A stretch of DNA of 64,000 nt from Streptomyces poonensis (GTDB taxonomy: Bacteria; Actinomycetota; Actinomycetes; Streptomycetales; Streptomycetaceae), in contig NZ_BMVW01000016.1 in NCBI RefSeq assembly GCF_014650915.1, positions 124,001-188,000 on the forward strand. Reading direction: 5' to 3'. The translations under genes and the position numbers were made by a program. Of this stretch, positions 7,693 to 15,760 are shown one piece after another. Each line of letters opens with the position of its first letter. Position 1 is the first letter of the stretch. Under the pieces are notes generated by a model. The model was not told the DNA's origin. It ran no database searches and was given only the letters and a program-made list of their open reading frames with translations.

Positions 7693-8325
7693 CGGACACC
7701 GGCCGCCCGCTCCCCGGAACGGCAGGCGCAGTCGCAGGTATTCTCCTGCGGCTGCGCTTTTCCGTGCCTGCCGCGCCTGCTGTCGAAATGGCTCCCGAAA
7801 GATTCTTCCGAGATGGTTCCCCGTCGGCGGTCGAACGCGCGTCCGTTCCGACGGGAAATCGAATCAGGCGATCGCGAGACGGCCGCGGCGCACTGCGGCA
7901 CATCCCCGCCTCCGGCCCTGAACGGAGGCGGGAATGCGCCGACGGAAAAATGCATATCGGAGCAGCCGATGAGAGGGCAAGTCGCCGAAGCGGGCGCAGT
8001 GCCCCGCACGAGCGCGCGATCTCGGGAAGAGAGCGCACTCTTCGCGCCGGCCGACGATGTGGCGCCCTGGCCGATGGGGCGGAAGCGCGGAATCGGCCCT
8101 CGCGGAGCGGGTGGTGCGCGGTCATCTCCCGGGTATCGCGAATAGCTCATACGGGGCAGGTGCCGTAAGGGCCGCGGCGCGATGCGCTTGTCGCCTGTCC
8201 GATAGGAGCCGCCTATACAGGGCATCGGTTTTTGGTCGTGGACCACCGCCGTACGCCCCGGTTCACTGTGGGCCAGTCAGCGCGGCAGCGATCGGGCTCG
8301 GTGCCGCGCGAGCGAGGAGGTGGCA
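7693..8325. other. Long noncoding gap before dctA
   Basis: About 630 bases. Open frames exist on both strands but their third codon positions are close to random rather than G/C-biased, so I do not call a gene. The last 130 bases hold the dctA control region, including the inverted repeat at 8202-8216. The A/T-richer composition continues that of the preceding secreted gene and suggests either recent acquisition or decayed sequence. Confidence 0.55.
8202..8216. promoter_or_regulatory. LysR-type T-N11-A box upstream of dctA
   Basis: ATAGG-N5-CCTAT inverted repeat with the T-N11-A spacing typical of LysR operators. It continues to the right as CCTATACAGGGCATCGG (8212-8228), and that extension is nearly repeated upstream of the tartrate dehydrogenase gene. 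It lies about 110 bases before the dctA start. Confidence 0.7.
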
Positions 8326-9804
8326 ATGACGCATACCCCGGACGGAGCCGCGCGGCGTGCACCGGAGCACCGCAGCGCAGCGGACAGGCCCCCGCAGCCG
8401 TCGTCGAAGCCCTGGTACCGGCAGCTCTACGTACAGGTGCTCGTGGCGATCGTGATCGGTATCGTGCTGGGCTGGCGGTGGCCGGATCTGGGCACCGCCA
8501 TGGAGCCGATCGGCACGACGTTCATCAGCGCGATGAAGATGCTGATCGGGCCGATCGTCTTTCTGACGATCATCGGTGGCATCGCCGGGGTCGCGGATCT
8601 GAAGAAGGTCGGTCTGACCGGCGTCAAGGCGCTGGCGTACTTCCAGATCGGCACGATCATCGCTCTGCTGACGGGTCTGGTGGCCATCAACGTCCTCCGG
8701 CTCGGCGAGGGCGTGCACGCCGACCCGTCGACCCTCGACACCTCGGGTGACGCCGGGGAGTACATAGAGAAGGGCGAGCACCAGGAGTGGTGGGAGTTCC
8801 TCACCCACCTCGTCCCGGACAGTTTCTTCGGTGCCTTCGTCGAGGGGGACATCCTCCAGGTCATCTTCCTGGCCGTGATCTTCGGCGTCGCGCTCAAGGC
8901 GGTGGGGAAGGCCGGCGAGCCGATCATCGCGGGCGTCAACCGGCTCACCGAGGTCGTGTTCAAGGTGCTGTCCTTCGTGATGAAGGCCGCGCCGCTCGGT
9001 GCGTTCGGCGCGATGGCCTACGCCATCGGGAAGTTCGGCCTGTCCACGCTGACCAGTCTCGGATCGCTGATCCTGCTCTTCTACGTCACGTCGATCCTGT
9101 TCGTGGTGGTCGTGCTCGGCGGCGTGCTGGGCGCGTACGTGAAGCTGAACATCTTCCAGCTCTTCCGCTATCTGAAGGAGGAGTTCTTCCTGGTCCTCGG
9201 CACGTCGACCGCCGAACCCGCGCTTCCCGGGCTGATGCGCAAGCTGCAGTTCATGGGCGTCGAGCGGTCCACGGTCGGCCTGGTCGTACCGACCGGCTAC
9301 AGCTTCAACCTCGACGGCGCGGCGATCTACCTCTCCCTCGCCACGCTGTACATCGCCCAGGCCACCGACACACCGCTGACCTTCACCCAGCAACTCGGCC
9401 TGCTCGCCGTCATGCTGCTCACCTCCAAAGGCGCGGCAGGCGTCGCGGGCGGCGGCTTCATCGCCCTCACCGCGACCCTGTCCACGGTCGGCCACGTCCC
9501 GGCCGCGGGCATCATGCTCATCTTCGGTATCGACAAGTTCATGTCGGAGTGCCGGGCGCTGGTGAACTTCTTCGGCAACGCCGTCGCCACCCTGTTCATC
9601 GCCAAGTGGGACAAGGGACTGGACCTCGCCAGGGCGCGCGACGTGCTGGCGGGCAGGGTCGTCGAGGACCCGGCGGTCCCGCTGGAGAAGGCCGGCGACG
9701 GTCCCACGGCAGCGGAACCGGGAACGGCAGTGGCGACGGAACCGGGAACGGCAGTGGCGACGGAACCGGGAACGGAAGCGAAAGTCGCCGAGGTGAGGCA
9801 CTGA
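8326..9804 (+). CDS. dctA: C4-dicarboxylate:cation symporter (DctA family)
   Basis: A 492-residue dicarboxylate/amino acid:cation symporter that would import tartrate, malate, succinate or fumarate with Na+ or H+. Family landmarks: YVQVLVAIVIGIVLGW at the first span, the re-entrant loop serines in LVLGTSTAEPALPGLMRK, the motif GYSFNLDGAAIYLSLA, and GIDKFMSECRALVNFFGNAVA near the end. A strong GAGGAGG lies 5 bases before ATG 8326. The cytoplasmic tail carries a tandem repeat (GTAVATEP twice, from a 24-base DNA unit at about 9718-9766), a likely slippage product. The stop overlaps the glycerate kinase start by one base. First gene of a tartrate/dicarboxylate operon under the likely control of the LysR encoded two genes on. 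Confidence 0.92.
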   Translation: MTHTPDGAARRAPEHRSAADRPPQPSSKPWYRQLYVQVLVAIVIGIVLGWRWPDLGTAMEPIGTTFISAMKMLIGPIVFLTIIGGIAGVADLKKVGLTGVKALAYFQIGTIIALLTGLVAINVLRLGEGVHADPSTLDTSGDAGEYIEKGEHQEWWEFLTHLVPDSFFGAFVEGDILQVIFLAVIFGVALKAVGKAGEPIIAGVNRLTEVVFKVLSFVMKAAPLGAFGAMAYAIGKFGLSTLTSLGSLILLFYVTSILFVVVVLGGVLGAYVKLNIFQLFRYLKEEFFLVLGTSTAEPALPGLMRKLQFMGVERSTVGLVVPTGYSFNLDGAAIYLSLATLYIAQATDTPLTFTQQLGLLAVMLLTSKGAAGVAGGGFIALTATLSTVGHVPAAGIMLIFGIDKFMSECRALVNFFGNAVATLFIAKWDKGLDLARARDVLAGRVVEDPAVPLEKAGDGPTAAEPGTAVATEPGTAVATEPGTEAKVAEVRH

Positions 9805-10988
9805 TGGCCGCCTCCGTCCTCATCGCGCCCGACAAGTTCAAGGGCTCCCTCAGCGCCGACGAGGTGGCCCTCGCCCTCCAGCGTGGGCTCCTGGAAGGGG
9901 CGCCCCACCTCCGGGTCGACCGGCTCGCGCTCGCGGACGGCGGAGAGGGCAGCGTGGCCGCCGCGTGCTCCGCCGGGTTCACGGCCCGGGAGGTCACCGT
10001 GACCGGGCCGACCGGGGACCCCGTCACGGCGGCCGTCGCCGTACGGGGCCGTACCGTCCTCGTCGAGGCCGCGGCGATCTGTGGGCTCGGCGTCCTGCCG
10101 GGCGGACGTACGGCACCGCTGACGGCCACCAGCCGCGGCGTCGGAGAGGCCATCGGGCACGTACTGGCCGACCCGGCCGGCACACCGGACACCATCGTCC
10201 TGGCCCTCGGCGGCGTGGCCACCACCGACGGCGGCGCCGGGCTGCTCCAGGCGCTCGGCGCCGCGCTGCACCGTGCCGACGGCTCACTGGCCGGGCCGGG
10301 TGGGGGCGGTCTCGCCGGCCTCCGCACCGCCGGACTCGGCTCCGCCCGCGACGCGTTCGCCGGTGTCGACCTCGTCCTCGCCACCGACGTGGACAACCCC
10401 CTGCTCGGGCCGAGGGGCGCGGCCGCCGTCTACGGGCCGCAGAAAGGCGCGGGCGAGCGTGACGTCCGCCGGCTGGACGCCGCGCTCGGGCACTTCGTAC
10501 GGCGGCTGGAGGCGGACGGGGCCACCGGGGCGGCGGCCCTCGCCGAGGCGCCCGGGGCCGGAGCCGCCGGAGGGCTCGGCTTCGCCGGGATGCTGCTCGG
10601 CGGACGGGTGCGGCCGGGCGCCGACTACTTCCTCACCCTGCTCGGGGCCGACCGGCTGCTCGACGGGAGCGACCTGGTGGTGACCGGCGAGGGCAGCCTC
10701 GACGAGCAGTCGCTGTCGGGCAAGCTGCCCGTCGCGCTGGCCCGGCGGGCCGGCGAACGGGGGGTGCCCGTGCACGCCGTCGCCGGGCGGTGCACGCTGC
10801 CCGCGGCGCGGACCGCCGCCCACTTCCGTTCCGTGCAGGCCCTGACGGATCTGACGGACCGGGACTGCGCGCGCGACAGCGCCCTGTCGGCCCGGCTCCT
10901 CGCGCAGTGCGGGCGGGCCCTCGCCGAGCGCTGGATCATGTCCGGGGACGACGGGGACGACGAGCAGGAGGACGCTGCCGGCGGATGA
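9804..10988 (+). CDS. Glycerate kinase
   Basis: A 394-residue glycerate kinase (GarK/GlxK family) that phosphorylates D-glycerate with ATP to phosphoglycerate, feeding lower glycolysis. Diagnostic stretches are IAPDKFKGSLSADEVA at the N-terminus, LALADGGEGS, LALGGVATTDGGAGLLQALGA, ATDVDNPLLGPRGAAAVYGPQKG and LVVTGEGSLDEQSLSGK. ATG 9804 overlaps the dctA stop (TGATG), so the two genes are translationally coupled. It receives glycerate from the tartrate dehydrogenase/decarboxylase encoded downstream and could equally take glycerate from the glyoxylate branch near 34 kb. The last 15 residues are acidic and variable. Confidence 0.95.
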   Translation: MAASVLIAPDKFKGSLSADEVALALQRGLLEGAPHLRVDRLALADGGEGSVAAACSAGFTAREVTVTGPTGDPVTAAVAVRGRTVLVEAAAICGLGVLPGGRTAPLTATSRGVGEAIGHVLADPAGTPDTIVLALGGVATTDGGAGLLQALGAALHRADGSLAGPGGGGLAGLRTAGLGSARDAFAGVDLVLATDVDNPLLGPRGAAAVYGPQKGAGERDVRRLDAALGHFVRRLEADGATGAAALAEAPGAGAAGGLGFAGMLLGGRVRPGADYFLTLLGADRLLDGSDLVVTGEGSLDEQSLSGKLPVALARRAGERGVPVHAVAGRCTLPAARTAAHFRSVQALTDLTDRDCARDSALSARLLAQCGRALAERWIMSGDDGDDEQEDAAGG

Positions 10989-10989
10989 G

Positions 10990-11002
10990 TAGGCTGCGCC
11001 TA
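10990..11002. promoter_or_regulatory. LysR-type T-N11-A box upstream of the lysR gene
   Basis: TAGG-N5-CCTA inverted repeat immediately after the glycerate kinase stop and 29 bases before the LysR start. Same half-sites and spacing as at 8202 and, in degenerate form, 11942. This would allow autoregulation. Confidence 0.65.
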
Positions 11003-11031
11003 TCGAACGTGGCTACGACCTCGGAGGCGCC

Positions 11032-11931
11032 GTGGACGCCCGGCAGCTGGAGTACTTCCTCGCCATCGTCGAGCACGGCGGCTTCAGCAAGGCGGCCGCC
11101 GCGCTCCACGTGGCGCAGCCGTCGCTGTCGCAGGCGATGGCCAATCTGGAGGCCGACCTCGGGGTGGCCCTCTTCCACCGGGTGGGCCGCGGTGTCGTCC
11201 TGAGCGAGGCCGGGGCCGAGCTGCTGGAGCCCAGCCGGCGCGTCCTGCGCGACCTGGCCGCCGTACGCGACACCGCCGCCGCGCTGTCCGGGCTGCACGG
11301 CGGCACCGTCGAGGTGGCGACCATGCCCTCGCCCGGCATCGAGCCGCTCACCACCCTCGTCCACCGCTTCGCCGAGCTCCACCCGTCCGTGACGGTGAGC
11401 ACGCAGGCCGCCTTCACCCCCGACGAGGTGATCCGGCTGGTGCGCAGCGGCGCCTGCGAGCTCGGGCTGCTCGGCTCCGCCAGCCCCGTCAACCCGTCCG
11501 GGCTGGACGTCCTGCACGTCGAGGACCAGCCGTTCGTGGTCGTCGCCGCACCGGGCGGCCCCCTGGAGGACGGTGTCACGATCGCGCCCGGGGACCTCAC
11601 CGGGCAGAAGCTCATCGCGTCCCGGACCGGCAGCCTGATGCGCAGCATCGTCGACGACATCACCGCGGGCGGCACCGGCACGGAGATCGTGACGGTCGTC
11701 GACCACCGCACCTCCATCCTGCCCCTGGTGCTCACCGGGGTGGGCGTCGCCGTGCTGCCCTCCTCCTGGACCCGGCTGGCCCGCCGCTGCGGGGCGGTGG
11801 TCGCCCCCATCGAGCCGACCGCCCACCTGCACGTGGCGATGGTCAGCCTGCCCGCCCACCTGACGCCCGCCGCCCGCGCCTTCCTCGCCCTGACCAGGTC
11901 CCTGGGCCGGCGACGCGCACGCGACGCCTGA
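11032..11931 (+). CDS. LysR-family transcriptional regulator
   Basis: A 299-residue LysR regulator. The N-terminal winged helix reads MDARQLEYFLAIVEHGGFSKAAAALHVAQPSLSQAMANLEADLG; the remainder is the periplasmic-binding-protein-like effector domain (from about residue 90, starting GTVEVATMPSP). GTG start at 11032 with GGAGG 4 bases upstream. It lies inside the dicarboxylate module and is transcribed in the same direction, 43 bases after the glycerate kinase. Three matching inverted repeats precede dctA, this gene and the dehydrogenase, so it probably controls all three in response to tartrate or a related dicarboxylate. Confidence 0.93.
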   Translation: MDARQLEYFLAIVEHGGFSKAAAALHVAQPSLSQAMANLEADLGVALFHRVGRGVVLSEAGAELLEPSRRVLRDLAAVRDTAAALSGLHGGTVEVATMPSPGIEPLTTLVHRFAELHPSVTVSTQAAFTPDEVIRLVRSGACELGLLGSASPVNPSGLDVLHVEDQPFVVVAAPGGPLEDGVTIAPGDLTGQKLIASRTGSLMRSIVDDITAGGTGTEIVTVVDHRTSILPLVLTGVGVAVLPSSWTRLARRCGAVVAPIEPTAHLHVAMVSLPAHLTPAARAFLALTRSLGRRRARDA

Positions 11932-11941
11932 CGCACCATCC

Positions 11942-11956
11942 ATCGGCCACACCTAT
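11942..11956. promoter_or_regulatory. LysR-type box upstream of the tartrate/malate dehydrogenase gene
   Basis: ATCGG-N5-CCTAT, one mismatch from the dctA box, continuing as CCTATACGTGGCATCGG (11952-11968). Fifteen of the 17 extended bases equal the dctA copy. It lies 106 bases before the dehydrogenase start. Confidence 0.65.
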
Positions 11957-12061
11957 ACGTGGCATCGGAAGCAGGTCTTGGACGCCCCGCGACCCCGCTG
12001 TGTTGACTCGAATCGACCACATCACCGCAGCACCGCGCACCACAGCGAGCCGGAGGCACCC

Positions 12062-13153
12062 ATGACCGCACCCCGCACGTTCCGTATCGCCGCCGTCCCC
12101 GCCGACGGGGTGGGCAAGGAGGTGGTCGCGGCCGGGCGCGCCGTCCTGGACGCGCTCGCCGAGGACTCCCGGGGGTCCGAGGACGCCTTCGCCTTCGCCT
12201 GGGAGGAGTTCCCCTGGGGCTGCGAGTACTACGAGCGGACCGGCAAGATGATCGACGACGACGGGCTCGACCGGCTCAAGGAGTTCGACGCGATCTACTT
12301 CGGCGCGGTCGGCTGGCCCACCGTCCCCGACCACATCAGCCTCTGGGGCCTGCGTCTGAAGATCTGCCAGAGCTTCGACCAGTGGGCCAACGTCCGCCCC
12401 GTGCACTTCCTCCCCGGCATCACCAGCCCGCTGCGCAAGGCCGACGACACCGAACTCGACTGGGTCGTCGTCCGCGAGAACAGCGAGGGAGAGTACGCGG
12501 GACTCGGCGGCCGCAACCTCTCCGGGCGCGGTCAGGGTGGTGAAGTCGCCGTCCAGTCGGCCCTGTTCACCGAGGTCGGCTGTGAGCGCATCATGCGCTT
12601 CGCCTTCGACCTCGCCCGGACCCGCACCCGCCGCAAGGTCTCCTCCGTCACCAAGAGCAACGCCCAGCAGTACGGCATGGTGCTGTGGGACGACGTGTTC
12701 AAGCGGGTCGCCGCCGACTACCCGGACGTCGAGACCGAGAGCGTCCTCGTCGACGCGATGTCCGCGAAGTTCGTCCTCCGCCCCGAGGACCTCTCCGTCG
12801 TCGTCGCCTCCAACCTCAACGCCGACATCCTCTCCGACCTCGGCAGCGCGCTGGCCGGCAGCCTGGGCCTGGCCGCCAGCGCCAACCTCAACCCCGAACG
12901 CCGCTTTCCGAGCATGTTCGAGCCCGTGCACGGCTCCGCCCCCGACATCGCGGGCCAGGGCCTCGCCAACCCGATCGGCGCGGTCGGCAGCGCGGCCCTG
13001 ATGCTGGAGCACTTCGGGCTGGCGGACCAGGCGGCCCGGCTGCACAGGGCCATCGAGGCCACCACCGCTGCGGGCGTCCTCACCCGAGACGTCGGCGGTA
13101 CCGCGTCGACCGAGGACGTCACCAAGGCGCTGATCGACGCGCTGAACGCCTGA
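12062..13153 (+). CDS. Tartrate dehydrogenase/decarboxylase or D-malate dehydrogenase
   Basis: A 363-residue beta-decarboxylating dehydrogenase of the isopropylmalate dehydrogenase fold. These enzymes oxidise (+)-tartrate, decarboxylate meso-tartrate to D-glycerate, and act on D-malate, using NAD, Mg/Mn and K. Landmarks: IAAVPADGVGKEVVAAG, YFGAVGWPTVPDHISLWG (the tartrate/D-malate subtype rather than LeuB), DWVVVRENSEGEYAG, VTKSNAQQYGMVLWDDV, catalytic aspartates in VDAMSAKFVL and NLNADILSDLGSALAGSLG, and the cofactor loop EPVHGSAPDIAGQGLANP. ATG 12062 has GGAGG 6 bases upstream. With DctA and glycerate kinase it makes a complete route from external tartrate to phosphoglycerate. Tartrate versus D-malate preference cannot be decided by eye. 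Confidence 0.9.
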   Translation: MTAPRTFRIAAVPADGVGKEVVAAGRAVLDALAEDSRGSEDAFAFAWEEFPWGCEYYERTGKMIDDDGLDRLKEFDAIYFGAVGWPTVPDHISLWGLRLKICQSFDQWANVRPVHFLPGITSPLRKADDTELDWVVVRENSEGEYAGLGGRNLSGRGQGGEVAVQSALFTEVGCERIMRFAFDLARTRTRRKVSSVTKSNAQQYGMVLWDDVFKRVAADYPDVETESVLVDAMSAKFVLRPEDLSVVVASNLNADILSDLGSALAGSLGLAASANLNPERRFPSMFEPVHGSAPDIAGQGLANPIGAVGSAALMLEHFGLADQAARLHRAIEATTAAGVLTRDVGGTASTEDVTKALIDALNA

Positions 13154-13177
13154 CGGCACGGACAGTACGGAGGGACG

Positions 13178-13211
13178 GCGGGCGGGGTGCTCCGGACGGC
13201 ACCCCGCCCGC
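13178..13211. terminator. Bidirectional terminator between dehydrogenase and permease
   Basis: Perfect 13-base GC arms at 13178-13190 and 13199-13211 with an 8-base loop, between two convergent genes. Confidence 0.85.
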
Positions 13212-13222
13212 TCCGCCGTGCG

Positions 13223-14896
13223 CTACGCGTTCGCCGGCAGTACGTGCTCGCCGAGTGTGTCCGTGCTCAGGCACAGCGAGCAGACCACCGCGTCGTGCGC
13301 GGCGCAGGCGGTCAGATCGGGGCGCTCGTACGGCTGCCCGCAGACATGGCAGTCGTACGTGACCGCGCTCGGGTTGCCGTCCGCGTCCAGCGGCGGCTCG
13401 GCGATGCCGTCGTCGGTGCGGCGCAGGTAGTACTTGCCCTTGGTGGCGATGGCCATCAGCGGGGTGAGGACGAAGGCGATCACGACGGCGGCGACGGGGG
13501 AGTACGGCTGGAGGGCGTCGCCGAAGAGGTGGAAGTACATGGCGATGGACAGGCCGGAGGCGGCGGTGAAGGCCACGACGCCGACCGGGTTGACGGCGTA
13601 CAGCATGCCGCGGCGGAACTCGGGGGCGTGCGGGGAGAGCTTCAGCACGTACTTGTTGATGCCGATGTCGGTGGCGACGGTGACGACCCAGGCGATCGCG
13701 CAGTTCGAGTAGAAGCTCAGGATGCTGTTGAGGAAGCTGAACATGTCGGCCTCCATCAGCGCGAGCGCGAAGCCCAGGTTGACCAGGACGAAGACCATAC
13801 GGCCGGGGTAGCGCTTCGTGACGCGGGTGAAGGAGTTCGTCCAGGCCAGCGAACCGGAGTACGCGTTCGTGACGTTGATCTTGATCTGGCTGATCACGAC
13901 CAGGACCACGGCCAGCGGGACCACCAGCCAGGACGGCATCATCGCGTCGAAGGCGCCGCGGAACTGCTGGATCGGCTCGGGCGCGGCGTCCGGGCCCACC
14001 TCGGCGAGGATGTACACGGCGAGGAAGACGCCGATGGCCTGCTTCAGCGCGCCCAGCACCACCCAGCCGGGCCCGGCCATCACCACGGCGGCCCACCAGC
14101 TCCTCTTGTTCGCCTCCGTCTTCGGCGGCATGAAACGCAGGTAGTCGATCTGCTCGCCGATCTGCGCGATGAGGGAGAGGCAGACGCCCGCGCCGAGGAG
14201 GACCGAGGCCGTGTCGATGCCGCCGTCGCCGTCCGTGCCGGCGTACGCGAGGAAGCGGTCGACCGTGCCGGGGTCGGTGGCGACCAGGTAGACCAGCGGC
14301 GCGACCATCAGCACCAGCCAGATCGGGGTGGTCCACACCTGAAGCTTGCTGAGCGCCTTCATGCCGTAGATCACCAAGGGGATGACCATGAGGGTGGAGA
14401 CCAGATAGCCCAGCCACAGCGGCATGCCGAAGCCCAGCTTCAGGCCCTGCGCCATGATCGAGCCCTCGAGGGCGAAGAAGATGAAGGTGAAGCTGGCGAA
14501 GATGACGCTGGTGAGCACCGAGCCGTAGTAGCCGAAACCGGAACCGCGGGTGATCAGATCCAGGTCGATGTTGTAGCGGGCGCCGTAGTACGCGAGCGGG
14601 AAGCCGGTGACGAAGATGACGGCGGCGGCGACGGCTATCGCGAGCAGCGCGTTGCCGGTGCCGTGGGTGAGGCCGATGCCGGCGCCGATGGAGAAGTCGG
14701 CCAGGTAGGCGATGCCGCCGAGGGCCGTGGTCGCCACGACCATCGGGGACCAGCGGCGGTAACTGCGGGGCGCGAAGCGGAGGGTGTAGTCCTCCAGGGT
14801 CTCCTTGACGGCCTGGCCGGTGGGCGGGGCCGGCCGGCGGGAGGCGGGTCCTGGTCCGGCGGTCGGCGCCGCCGATCGTGACTCTGTTGTGCTCAT
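13223..14896 (-). CDS. NCS1-family purine/cytosine permease with C-terminal zinc-ribbon-like tail
   Basis: A 557-residue NCS1 transporter, a family that imports cytosine, purines, hydantoin or thiamine with H+ or Na+. The N-terminal TLEDYTLRFAPRSYRRWSP and about twelve membrane helices fit the family. After the last helix (ending VIAFVLTPLMAIATKG) the protein continues about 80 residues into a tail with six spaced metal-ligand candidates: CHVCGQPYE, then CAAHDAVVCSLC. That resembles a zinc ribbon and is unusual on a permease. ATG 14896 follows AGGTG. Downstream of, and on the same strand as, the GntR gene (52-base gap), so the pair is probably an operon. Substrate is unproven; the purine-degradation genes elsewhere in the window make a purine plausible. 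Confidence 0.88.
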   Translation of the reverse strand: MSTTESRSAAPTAGPGPASRRPAPPTGQAVKETLEDYTLRFAPRSYRRWSPMVVATTALGGIAYLADFSIGAGIGLTHGTGNALLAIAVAAAVIFVTGFPLAYYGARYNIDLDLITRGSGFGYYGSVLTSVIFASFTFIFFALEGSIMAQGLKLGFGMPLWLGYLVSTLMVIPLVIYGMKALSKLQVWTTPIWLVLMVAPLVYLVATDPGTVDRFLAYAGTDGDGGIDTASVLLGAGVCLSLIAQIGEQIDYLRFMPPKTEANKRSWWAAVVMAGPGWVVLGALKQAIGVFLAVYILAEVGPDAAPEPIQQFRGAFDAMMPSWLVVPLAVVLVVISQIKINVTNAYSGSLAWTNSFTRVTKRYPGRMVFVLVNLGFALALMEADMFSFLNSILSFYSNCAIAWVVTVATDIGINKYVLKLSPHAPEFRRGMLYAVNPVGVVAFTAASGLSIAMYFHLFGDALQPYSPVAAVVIAFVLTPLMAIATKGKYYLRRTDDGIAEPPLDADGNPSAVTYDCHVCGQPYERPDLTACAAHDAVVCSLCLSTDTLGEHVLPANA

Positions 14897-14948
14897 GTCA
14901 CCTCTCCGGTGTGTGGTGGGGAAGAGCGGGGCTGGGCTGGAGGTGCGC

Positions 14949-15701
14949 TCAGAGGCGGCCGGCGTGCAGGGCCATCTGCGTCATGGCCCGCCGGGCGTGC
15001 TCCGTCACCGCGGCCGGCGAGTCGCCGAGGTGGACGTGGAGCGCCCGGTACGCCTCGTCGAGGCGGCCGGCGAGGACCAGTTCGAGGATCTCGATGTGTG
15101 CGGTGACGGTCGAATCCACCCGGTCGCGGGTGAGGAAGTCGTACATCCGCACCCGCCGGGCCCGCCGCTGGGCCGAGACCAGTGCCTCGGTGAGCGCCGG
15201 GTTGCCGCAGGCGCGGGAGAGCTCGGCGTGGAACCGTTCCTCCTCGATCACGAAGCGGAGGCCGGGGACCGGCGGGTGCTCGCGCATCTCGTACCAGCGC
15301 CGCAGCTCCGCCTCGACGATCTCCGGATCGTGCCGGACGGACGGGTCCTCGATCACGCGGGCGATCCCGCGCAGTTCCAGGGTGACTCCGAGCTCGTACA
15401 GGTCCGTCAGCCGGGCGAGGGTGGGCAGGGTGACCCGGAAGCCGTCGTCCCCGCGCTCGACCAGGCCGTCGGCGAGCAGCCGGGCCAGTGCCTCGCGGAC
15501 CGGGGTGCGCGACACTCCGAACCGCGCGGCCAGCCGCATCTCGGCCAGCCGCTCGCGCGGTGCGAAGTCACCGCTGAGCACGGCCTCCCGCAGCCGGACG
15601 TAGACCTCCTCGCGGAGCGAGGGCGCGGACGCCGGAGCGGACGCCGGCGCCGCACGCTCCGCGGGGGCCGTGTCCAGCTGCGTATACAGATCGGAGTCCA
15701 T
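14949..15701 (-). CDS. GntR/FadR-type transcriptional regulator
   Basis: A 250-residue GntR regulator. The winged helix spans LREEVYVRLREAVLSGDFAPRE, LAARFGVSRTPVREALARL and ADGLVERGDDGFRV; the C-terminal FCD domain follows with FVIEEERFHAELSRACGNPAL and VTAHIEILELVLAGR. ATG 15701 (MDSDLYTQLDT) is the natural start; the longer open frame upstream would run into the neighbouring ABC gene. It lies just upstream of the NCS1 permease on the same strand and most likely controls it, with a nucleobase or breakdown product as ligand. Confidence 0.93.
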   Translation of the reverse strand: MDSDLYTQLDTAPAERAAPASAPASAPSLREEVYVRLREAVLSGDFAPRERLAEMRLAARFGVSRTPVREALARLLADGLVERGDDGFRVTLPTLARLTDLYELGVTLELRGIARVIEDPSVRHDPEIVEAELRRWYEMREHPPVPGLRFVIEEERFHAELSRACGNPALTEALVSAQRRARRVRMYDFLTRDRVDSTVTAHIEILELVLAGRLDEAYRALHVHLGDSPAAVTEHARRAMTQMALHAGRL

Positions 15702-15760
15702 GGCGGGACACGCTAGGAAGCACTTGTTTCCCGTGAGTTCCGCATGTCGTGAACGGTTTG

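Noticed and set aside
7813..8145. A 110-codon frame in the gap before dctA
   Set aside because: Third codon positions show no strong G/C preference, there is no ribosome site and no recognisable motif.
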